DNA from: Planctomicrobium sp.
GTDB lineage: Bacteria > Planctomycetota > Planctomycetia > Planctomycetales > Planctomycetaceae
NCBI GenBank assembly: GCA_029259835.1
Contig: JAJDEL010000146.1
Coordinates: 1 to 6,328 of the forward strand
Reading direction: 5' to 3'
Length of the DNA: 6,328 nt
How positions within the stretch are numbered: the first letter of the stretch is position 1; each line of letters starts with the position of its first letter. The notes below the pieces were generated by a model, which was not told the origin of the DNA, did no database searches, and saw nothing but the letters and a program-made list of their open reading frames with translations. This document shows, piece after piece, positions 1 through 6,200 of this stretch. The position numbers were made by a program, and so were the translations under genes.

Positions 1-812
1 GCACTTATATCAAACGCTTCACGAACATTCTTTGCTGAAAGCAAATTGAACGCGTTCTGCAAGTGCTCGTCCATCTCCTGCATGAGCGGTTCTTGCAGTT
101 TTCTTGCGCGATCCAAAGAAGTCATCAACTGCCGGCGATCCTCCAACCGCCCCATCGTCAGATTCCTTGGCAAACTTAAATTCTGGACACGAAAGTTGCG
201 ATCATTCGGATCGGAGTTGGTGATAAATGGATTCACACCACCTGGCAGGTAGGCTGAGTAATGGAACAAGTTGTCAGTCCCGCCACGAAGGTGTGGCACT
301 CCCAGGTATGGCGGCATCCCTTTGCGATTTGCTCCTCTTAAGTGTGCGACCGCCGAACCCATAGAAGGTCTTCGTTGTCGGCGGTTGTCTGGTGCATTGA
401 ACGCAGGACCTTCAAAGCCGGTCAGCATCCAGTGATTCCCTTTCGTATGATCCCCAGATCCATGATTGACAGTTCGAATCACACTTAAATGTTCCGCAAT
501 CTCAGCCTGCTGCGGCATGAGTTCGCCAAACTGAATTCCAGGCACTTTTGTCGAGATGGCTCCGAATGGTCCGCGATACTCCTTCGGAGCGTACGGCTTC
601 GGATCCCAGGTTTCCATGTGTCCCGGACCACCACTCTACCAGAACAGAATAACGGAAGTTTCCTTGCGATCTGGACGAATCGCATTCGCCGCCTGAAGTC
701 GAGAAAGATCGGCGAGTCCCAATCCGCCGACACCCAACATTCCAGCTTGCACGAAGCTGCGCCTCGTCAGTCCGTCGCAGTATTTTGCTTTCTCAGCAGT
801 AATACGTAGCAT
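1..812 (-). pseudogene. DUF1501 family protein with Tat signal, interrupted by in-frame TAG (partial, runs off left edge)
   Basis: Read leftwards from the ATG at 812-810, this gives 270 codons of a DUF1501 protein, a secreted family in the alkaline phosphatase/sulfatase-like fold group that is abundant in Planctomycetota and has no settled function. The start fits the family: a short lead (MLRITAEK), a twin-arginine motif TRRSF at residues 16-20, then a Gly/Leu-rich segment to about residue 44. Family landmarks follow: VILFW (54-58), SGGPGHMETWDPKP (60-73), FGELMP (95-100) and NHGSGDHTKGNHWMLTG (116-132). Codon 59 is TAG (638-636), where relatives usually carry a residue such as Leu, Met or Gln. 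The other 211 codons are open to the window edge with no frameshift. This fits a very recent nonsense mutation, a sequence error, or readthrough. The only rescue start nearby, ATG at 617-615, would lose the Tat signal and the start of the motif. The Shine-Dalgarno sequence is weak (GAGAAA). Family members are usually over 400 residues, so roughly the last third lies outside the window. Confidence 0.85.
636..638 (-). other. In-frame amber codon (TAG) inside the conserved DUF1501 motif
   Basis: On the minus strand the codons read GTT ATT CTG TTC TGG TAG AGT GGT GGT CCG. The distance from the ATG at 812 to this codon is exactly 58 codons, so the TAG is in frame. Leu (TTG), Gln (CAG) or Trp (TGG) could each become TAG by one base change. 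Leu would restore a usual family motif. Confidence 0.9.
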
Positions 813-832
813 GGGTTTCTCGGTTGAAAACT

Positions 833-852
833 GTCACGGTTGTTCTCGTGAC
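833..852 (-). repeat. 6 bp inverted repeat in the leader of the DUF1501 gene
   Basis: GTCACG at 833-838 is matched by CGTGAC at 847-852 around an 8-base loop. It lies 21 bases upstream of the DUF1501 start codon, so it could form a hairpin in the leader RNA or serve as a small operator. There is no T-run, so it is not a terminator. A stem this short could be chance. Confidence 0.3.
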
Positions 853-868
853 TTTCTAAGATCTTAAA

Positions 869-897
869 ATCTTATCGGTAAATCTGGTCGAACTCAA
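869..897 (-). promoter_or_regulatory. Possible sigma70-type promoter for the DUF1501 gene
   Basis: Read on the minus strand, TTGAGT (897-892) and TAAGAT (874-869) are separated by 17 bases. Each box matches the sigma70 consensus at four of six positions. A transcript would begin near 862 and have a leader of about 50 bases containing the 833-852 inverted repeat. The match is modest, and planctomycete promoters are not well defined. Confidence 0.27.
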
Positions 898-931
898 TTC
901 CCATTTCCTTGGAGGAGGCGCCAACCGGCAT
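872..931 (-). CDS. Possible 19-residue small ORF just downstream of the TIM-barrel gene
   Basis: The ATG at 931-929 opens 19 codons ending in TAA (874-872): MPVGASSKEMGIEFDQIYR. It starts 8 bases after the TAG of the TIM-barrel gene and in a different frame. The stop codon itself is part of a Shine-Dalgarno-like stretch (TAGAGGAGG), with AGAGG five bases before the ATG. That is the geometry of translational coupling. The peptide has no recognisable family, signal peptide or membrane segment. The ORF also overlaps the possible DUF1501 promoter. It could be a real small protein, a leader peptide whose translation affects the next gene, or a chance ORF. At this length coding potential cannot be judged from one sequence. 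Confidence 0.25.
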   Translation of the reverse strand: MPVGASSKEMGIEFDQIYR

Positions 932-933
932 GA

Positions 934-957
934 CCTCCTCTACTTTTGTAGAGGAGG
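934..957 (-). repeat. Perfect 10 bp hairpin spanning the stop codon of the TIM-barrel gene
   Basis: CCTCCTCTAC (934-943) and GTAGAGGAGG (948-957) are perfect complements around a four-base loop. On the minus strand the stem encodes the last residues PPLQK and the TAG stop. No U-run follows in either direction, so it is not a standard intrinsic terminator, though it could protect a 3' end. The 3' arm carries the purine-rich sequence before the ATG at 931, so the folded stem would hide that site. A second CCTCCTC (minus strand, 918-912) could pair with the same GAGGAGG and compete with this hairpin. Confidence 0.7.
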
Positions 958-1848
958 AATCCATTCTTTGAGGGTTTTGAAATCCCTCTTGATTGCAGCG
1001 AAATGTTCGGAAACCAATTCCGGTTTCCGATGATCGAGGTATTCTTCATGCAGTGAGATCGGGCCTTCAAAACCAGACTGTGCAAGCATTTTGAAGAAGC
1101 GGGGATCGACAATACCTTCCCCCAGTGGCACGTTTGTCGGCTTTTTGCCGACCCAGTGGGCGTCTTTAACGTAAACCGTATCCAGATGTGGGCGAATCAT
1201 GTTGAACGTAATCGGCCAACTCATCCCCCCTTCAACCGAGGCATGCCGAATGTCGTAAGCAACTCCGATTTCCTCAGGAGAGATTCCTTCAAGCACTTCA
1301 CGTAAATCCCAGAGTGCGGCACCGAGTTGCTTGTTACCTGCGTGGTTTTGATATACCGCCTTGATTCCGAACTCCTTGTTCATCGCCGCCAAGTCACGAA
1401 AAGCTGGTCGCCATTCATTGATCTGTGCGATGACCGGACGTTTCAAATCGTACGTATAATACTTCATTCGATACCGCTGGATGCCCAGCCCCGCTGCGAC
1501 CTTCAGCACCTTGGCGGTCATTGGGTCATTCGGGTCATTGATGTCGCTCGTCAGCACGGTGATTTCAAGATTCCGCTTGGCCAGCGCTTCGACCAGCTTC
1601 GGGAGTTCGTCCGCAACCTGCCTAGGCTCGATATGGCCACCTTTGCGAATCGGTGCTTCAATCCCATCGAACCCAAGTTCCGCAACACGATCCGCCAATT
1701 CATCAAATGAGAGCGAATTAAACGGTTTCGTAAAAACACAAATCGGATTGACCGATTGTGGTTTCTCTTTTGCCAATGTCATTTTTGACGCAGCCACCGC
1801 CGCAACTCCAGCCGCGATTGCTTCGCGACGCGTAAATTGTTTGTTCAT
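940..1848 (-). CDS. Tat-exported sugar phosphate isomerase/epimerase-like TIM barrel (xylose isomerase-like)
   Basis: This 302-residue protein belongs to the xylose isomerase-like TIM-barrel superfamily (AP_endonuc_2 type), whose members isomerise or epimerise sugars and sugar derivatives using a divalent metal. The N-terminus FTRREAIAAG (5-14) with an Ala-rich segment to about residue 26 is a twin-arginine signal, so it probably works folded in the periplasm. Barrel landmarks are GFDGIEAPI (59-67), ITVLTSDI (96-103), YQNHAG (166-171), AYDIRHA (197-203, likely ligands Asp199 and His202), VKDAHW (227-232), LGEGIVD (242-248) and LHEEY (266-270, Glu268 or Glu269). Position 167 is Gln where many relatives have a metal-binding Glu. 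The start is supported by GGAAAGG about ten bases upstream and by the signal peptide it creates. It lies 53 bp after the PH-domain gene. The substrate is unknown; a keto-sugar is plausible given the DUF1080/ThuA protein nearby. Confidence 0.93.
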   Translation of the reverse strand: MNKQFTRREAIAAGVAAVAASKMTLAKEKPQSVNPICVFTKPFNSLSFDELADRVAELGFDGIEAPIRKGGHIEPRQVADELPKLVEALAKRNLEITVLTSDINDPNDPMTAKVLKVAAGLGIQRYRMKYYTYDLKRPVIAQINEWRPAFRDLAAMNKEFGIKAVYQNHAGNKQLGAALWDLREVLEGISPEEIGVAYDIRHASVEGGMSWPITFNMIRPHLDTVYVKDAHWVGKKPTNVPLGEGIVDPRFFKMLAQSGFEGPISLHEEYLDHRKPELVSEHFAAIKRDFKTLKEWIPPLQK

Positions 1849-1901
1849 TCGAAATGATTCCTTTCCAGAGATGATACATTTCTATAGTAGCAGGCTGAAT
1901 A

Positions 1902-2279
1902 CTACCCCAACACATGCGTTGCCAAAACTCTTTGCAGGTCGTAGATATTCACCTTTCGGTTGAATTTTTTGGCGACTGGTGTGTCGTCACTGCCGATCCA
2001 AATTTTGAGTTCGGCGTCGAGGTCGAAATGTCCGGCGGTTTCGATACTGAATTTCGTAATCTTGGAATAGGGTACCGAAAAGTAGCTCGTCTTCTTTCCG
2101 GTCATTCCCTGAATGTCGACAATGATCAATCGTTTATTCGTAAAGACGTATGTATCGCGGATAACAACAAAACCGATTTCGACTTCTTCTCCTTCAGCCA
2201 TTAATTGACCATATTTCGATTCCAGTTTCTCTGCGTCAATGACACCAGCGTTGCCGATGATCCCTGATAGTAATCCCAT
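1902..2279 (-). CDS. Bacterial PH domain protein (bPH_1, PF08000 type)
   Basis: This 125-residue protein has no signal peptide or membrane segment and matches the stand-alone bacterial PH-domain family (PF08000) over its whole length. Recognisable segments are MGLLSGIIGNAG at the N-terminus, then EGEEVEIGF, IRDTYVFTNKRLIIVDIQG (about 40-58), TGKKTSYFSVPYSKITKF (about 60-77) and ETAGHFDLDAELKIWI (about 80-95). A short C-terminal helix follows (IYDLQRVLATHVLG). Structures of this family show a PH-like beta-barrel fold that can assemble into rings. A cellular role is not established. It is expected in the cytoplasm, unlike the exported TIM barrel downstream. A strong Shine-Dalgarno AGGAGAGGA (2286-2294) supports the ATG. 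It sits 44 bp after the creatininase-family gene and 53 bp before the TIM-barrel gene, so co-transcription is likely, but a shared function is not evident. Confidence 0.93.
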   Translation of the reverse strand: MGLLSGIIGNAGVIDAEKLESKYGQLMAEGEEVEIGFVVIRDTYVFTNKRLIIVDIQGMTGKKTSYFSVPYSKITKFSIETAGHFDLDAELKIWIGSDDTPVAKKFNRKVNIYDLQRVLATHVLG

Positions 2280-2284
2280 GCTGA

Positions 2285-2294
2285 GTCCTCTCCT
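2285..2294 (-). promoter_or_regulatory. Strong ribosome binding site of the PH-domain gene
   Basis: On the minus strand the sequence reads AGGAGAGGAC, ending five bases before the ATG at 2279. It is the best Shine-Dalgarno match in the window and fixes the start of the PH-domain gene. The creatininase-family gene just upstream has none. Confidence 0.6.
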
Positions 2295-2323
2295 GATTCC
2301 AACTTGTGCGTTATCTGATCAGT

Positions 2324-3037
2324 CTACGGAAAAAACGGTGGCACTGCGACAACGGATTCACCGGAAATCATTTTCTGCACGTGAACTGAAACTCGGTCCA
2401 CGACTCGATTGATCAATTCCTGACCAGCTTTGGCAGTTGCTTTAGAGGGTGATGAATCGCTTTGATTCGTTAACTCGTGCTGACGAATGTTCTCCGGAAA
2501 CTGAGCCATCGCGAAGGCTGTTTCAAACTCTTGTGCGTGACCTGGAATTGACTTTGTTTCCAGGAGTTCGGCATCATCGCTATTGAGGACGTTCCAGTAC
2601 GGTAGGAATTGAAGGTTCACCTGAAAGCGGCGTAACATCTGATCCCAAACCGCTTCGCAGGGGACAATGTTCCCACCGTGACCATTAAGAACCAGAACAT
2701 TTGTAAACCCGGCACGAACAACGCTATCGATCAGATCGGTCAATACCGCCAGAAATGTGGCTGGGCTGAGAGTCAGCGTTCCCAGGTGGCTCATGTGATG
2801 TTCGCTGATTCCTGCCATGAGTCCCTGGGCAATCAACACATTCGGGCTGAGTTTCTGAGCAACGCCGTCGGCGATTAAATTTACGCTTCTCCAGTCGTGT
2901 TCCATCGCCAAGTGTTCCAGATGCTGCTCAATAGCGGCAACAGGAATAATGCAGGCTTTCAAATCGCCGGTGGCGAATCGCTCACGAAATTCTTTTCGCG
3001 TATGTTTGTGGAGATGAATCAGTGGTTGGTCAGGCAT
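2324..3037 (-). CDS. Creatininase family protein (metal-dependent amidohydrolase)
   Basis: This 237-residue protein has the length and motifs of the creatininase family, metal-dependent enzymes that open cyclic amides or act on related C-N bonds. Relatives include creatininase, the formamide hydrolase ArfB and the mycofactocin maturation protein MftE. The first metal motif is IPVAAIEQHLEHLAMEHD (31-48), with Glu37, His39 and Asp48 as likely ligands. SEHHMSHLGTLTL (78-90) follows, then NGHGGN (118-123, His120), then GHAQEFET (166-173, Glu172 as candidate late ligand). The first motif has Leu-Glu where classical members have Gly-Pro (EQHGPH). There is no signal peptide, so it is probably cytoplasmic. 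The start is the first ATG that gives a family-like N-terminus; it has no purine-rich Shine-Dalgarno, and the leader is pyrimidine-rich. It is the first gene of the leftward group. The substrate cannot be named from the sequence. Confidence 0.92.
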   Translation of the reverse strand: MPDQPLIHLHKHTRKEFRERFATGDLKACIIPVAAIEQHLEHLAMEHDWRSVNLIADGVAQKLSPNVLIAQGLMAGISEHHMSHLGTLTLSPATFLAVLTDLIDSVVRAGFTNVLVLNGHGGNIVPCEAVWDQMLRRFQVNLQFLPYWNVLNSDDAELLETKSIPGHAQEFETAFAMAQFPENIRQHELTNQSDSSPSKATAKAGQELINRVVDRVSVHVQKMISGESVVAVPPFFP

Positions 3038-3071
3038 TGTTGGCTCGTTGAGGAGTGAGGGGGGAAGTGCC

Positions 3072-3096
3072 TAGGGGCTAGTGATTCTTGCCCCTA
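3072..3096. repeat. 7 bp inverted repeat in the divergent intergenic region
   Basis: TAGGGGC (3072-3078) and GCCCCTA (3090-3096) are perfect complements around an 11-base loop. It lies about 35 bases upstream of the creatininase-family ATG and far from the start of the large rightward gene, so it would sit in the leader RNA of the leftward group or act as an operator. No T-run follows, so it is not an obvious terminator. Confidence 0.4.
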
Positions 3097-3148
3097 AGCT
3101 CTGCTTCGCAAGAGATTGAATGAACGTTCTGTAAATTTGTCTGGCGAG

Positions 3149-3178
3149 TTGGCGCAGGTGGTTGGTGATCTTTAGAAT
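3149..3178 (+). promoter_or_regulatory. Possible sigma70-type promoter for the large multidomain gene
   Basis: TTGGCG (3149-3154) and TAGAAT (3173-3178) are 18 bases apart, matching the consensus at four and five of six positions. A transcript would begin near 3185, giving a leader of about 80 bases that contains the 3211-3235 inverted repeat. No comparably good promoter was found on the opposite strand for the leftward group. Confidence 0.3.
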
Positions 3179-3210
3179 GCTGTGACGAATCAGTAAACAA
3201 ACATATTCTC

Positions 3211-3235
3211 AGTGAAGGCAAAGTTTGCCTTCGCT
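3211..3235. repeat. 25-base near-perfect dyad just upstream of the large multidomain gene
   Basis: GAAGGCAAA (3214-3222) and TTTGCCTTC (3224-3232) form a perfect 9 bp dyad around one base. Two more pairs (3211/3235 and 3212/3234) extend it past one mismatch that would be a G-U pair in RNA. It ends 31 bases before the ATG at 3267 and downstream of the possible promoter. The one-base centre suits a dimeric regulator binding site better than an RNA hairpin, but either is possible. No T-run follows. Confidence 0.5.
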
Positions 3236-3255
3236 GGTATTGTCTTAATACGAAT

Positions 3256-3260
3256 AGAGG
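3256..3260 (+). promoter_or_regulatory. Ribosome binding site of the large multidomain gene
   Basis: AGAGG lies six bases before the ATG at 3267. An in-frame TAG at 3255-3257 directly upstream rules out any longer N-terminus, so the start is well fixed. Confidence 0.6.
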
Positions 3261-3266
3261 TTGTCG

Positions 3267-6200
3267 ATGAAGCGGACACTTTTTTTGTCACTTGTTTTCG
3301 TGGGAATGTCGGTCGTAAGCTTACAAGCCCAAGATGGTTTTCGACCGATCTTTGATGGAGAGTCACTTAAAGGCTGGAAAGGGGAAGAAGGCCGGTGGGA
3401 AGTCAAGGATGGAACCATCGTCGGCGAAACAACGCCTGCGAAGCCGCTCGATCACAATACATTCCTCGTTTGGGATCAGGGTGAAGTCGACGATTTCGAA
3501 CTGCGGCTGCAGTTCCGCATCTCAGGTTCAGACAAAGCGAACAGCGGAATTCAGTTCCGTGGGACGCAACGCGAAGATGGTCACGTCATCGGCTATCAAG
3601 CCGACATCGACCGCGCTGGCAACTGGATTGGATCACTTTACGACGAAGCAACCGGTCGTGGTCCGCTGGCGAAACGTGGGAACAAATCTGTCATTACCGA
3701 CGCGGGAGAAGTGAAGCCGCAGCAGGTTGCCGACGCGGCTGAACTTCTCAAGAACATCAACATCGATGGCTGGAACGACTATTCCATTTCCGCCCGTGGC
3801 AATCACATCGTCCTGAAAATTAACGGGAAAGTGACTGCCGATGTCACCGATAACGACCCGAAGGGCCTCGACCGATCTGGACTTCTGGCACTGCAATTGC
3901 ATACCGGACCGCCGATGAAGATCGAGTTCAGAAAGATTCTTCTGAAACGATTCCCATTGCAAGAGGACTGGAAGAAAGTCGTTTTCGTCGCTGGCACTCC
4001 AAGTCACGGTTACGCCTCTCATGAACACAACGCTGGCTGTAAATTGCTGGCGAAGAAGCTGGGCGAATCGGGAGCGAACGTTGTTTCAACCGTTTACACA
4101 AACGGCTGGCCGAAGGATCCAACAGCATTCGACAACGCCGATACGGTTGTCTCGTACTGCGATGGCGGCGGGCGACACTATTTGAATAACAACCTCGACC
4201 AGTTTCAGGAACTCGTCGACGAGCGCGGTGTCGGGCTTGTCTGCGTTCACTACGCAGTCGAAACGGTCATCGGCAAAGAAGGAGACAGTTTCCTTAAATG
4301 GATCGGTGGTTTCTTCGAGCCTAACTGGTCAGTCAATCCGCACTGGACACCAAAGTTCACAAACTTGCCGAAACATCCTACGACCAGTGGCGTGAAGCCG
4401 TTTGAAATCAACGATGAATGGTACTACCACATGCGGTTTGTGCCAGACATGAAAGGTGTGACACCGATTCTTTCGCAGCTTCCACCGCGCGACACATTGA
4501 GCCGTCCTGATGGCCCACACTCCGGCAACCCATACGTTCGTGATGCCGTTATGCAGCGAAAAGAGACTCAGCATGTTGCCTGGGCTTATGATCGACCAAA
4601 TGACAAAGGACGCGGCTTCGGTTTCACTGGCGGACACTTCCACAAAAACTGGCAGGACGACAACTTCCGAAAACTCGTGCTGAATTCGATCCTTTGGACA
4701 GCCAACGCTGAGGTTCCGAAAGAAGGTGTCAATTCTCCGACACCGACTCAGGCAGAACTCGACGCGAATCAGGATTACCCTAAGCCGGGAAGTAAAAAGC
4801 AGTCAAAAAAAAACGGTAAAAAAACGGTTACGGTCGCCAAAGTAGCAGGTAAAGCAGAAACAAAGCCTGTTGCGACATCGAAAGTCGTGACGACAAAAAC
4901 ACCTGGTCATGCTGAAGAACTGACCGCCAGTATTAAAGGGGCCAAGAAGTTATTTCTCGTCGCAACCGATGGTGGAAACGGTTTCAGTTGTGATTGGGCA
5001 AACTGGGCCGAGCCACGACTAATCGCAGAAGGAACCGAGAAGAAACTCACTGATCTGAAATGGGTCACAGCCGTCAGTGATTGGGGCAAAGTTCAAATCG
5101 GCAAGAATGCCGGTGGGGGCGATATGAAAATCGCTGGAAAACCGGTCGCCTATGGAATCGGCATGCACGCAAATTCGGTGATCGAGTTTGACCTTCCGAA
5201 AGGACACGCCTTTACGACATTCAAAGTGCGTTGCGGTCTCGACAATGGTGGAACTGATCAGGCTGGCGGAGGATCGTCGAGCGTTCAGTTCTACGTTTTC
5301 GCCGAGCGTCCGAGTTCAGTTTTCCTCGCCAAAGCCAGTAGCACGGCTAGCGTTGCGACCGCGAGCCACGAATCGGCCGATGCGGTTGAGCAACTCAAAG
5401 TTCACGAACAACTCGAAGCTACTCTCTTCGCCTCGGAGCCAATGATGTCGAACCCGGCATCGATGGACATCGATCATCTTGGACGTGTTTGGGTTTGTGA
5501 AGCAATCAATTACCGCGCATTTCGCAATAAAGATGTGATCGGCGACCGCGAAGAAGGGGACCGCATCCTGATCCTTGAAGACACCAACGGAGACGCGAAA
5601 GCAGACAAGTCGACCGTCTTTTATCAAGGACACGATGTCGATTCCGCACACGGTATTTTGATACTCCCAACTCCCGGTGGGAAAGGTTTACGGGCACTCA
5701 TTTCTGCTCATAACGAAGTCTTCTTTCTGGTCGATGATGATGGAGACATGAAGTCTGATCGCAAAGAAGTTCTCTTCACTGGAATCGGTGGCGGACAGCA
5801 GCATGATCACGGAGTCCATGCGTTTCACTTCGGTCCCGACGGCAAACTTTACTTCAACTTCGGGAACGTTGGAGTTCAGATCAAAGACAAGACCGGACAA
5901 CCGATCATCGACAAAGCTGGCAACGTAGTGAAGGCATCACGAACACCGTACCAGGAAGGGATGGTCTTTCGCTGTAATCTCGATGGCAGCGAGTTCGAAA
6001 CACTCGGTTGGAACTTCCGCAATAACTGGGAAGCTTGCGTCGACTCTTTCGGAACGATCTGGCAATCCGATAACGACGACGACGGCAACCGTGGCGTTCG
6101 CATTAACTACGTCATGGAGTACGGCAACTATGGATACAAAGACGAATTCACTGGTGCAGGCTGGAAAGAGTACCGCACCGGTTGGAAAGACGAAATTCCA

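Noticed and set aside
489..809. 106-codon open frame on the plus strand
   Set aside because: It lies antisense to the DUF1501 gene, has an arginine/serine-rich shadow-like composition and no family features.
857..866. TAAGATCTTA palindrome
   Set aside because: A 10-base AT-rich palindrome is expected by chance in intergenic DNA; it is only noted as overlapping the region near the possible promoter.
934..957. Hairpin as an intrinsic terminator
   Set aside because: The stem is strong, but neither strand has a T-run after it, so it is listed as a hairpin instead.
1884..1905. Short stem TAGTA/TACTA around the PH-domain stop codon
   Set aside because: Only about five pairs, AT-rich, with no T-run, so it is too weak to call a terminator.
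1327..1963. Two overlapping plus-strand open frames of 127 and 160 codons
   Set aside because: They are antisense to the well-supported TIM-barrel gene (the second also runs into the PH-domain gene), and their sequences look like frame shadows.
1914..2204. 96-codon plus-strand open frame
   Set aside because: It is antisense to the PH-domain gene, which matches its family over the full length.
3122..3129. GAACGTTC palindrome resembling half of a LexA-type box
   Set aside because: Too short, with the wrong spacing for the known GAAC-N4-GTTC box, and no SOS gene is nearby.
3633..4643. Several minus-strand open frames of 64-131 codons
   Set aside because: They are antisense to the DUF1080 and ThuA domains of the large gene, with no recognisable motifs.
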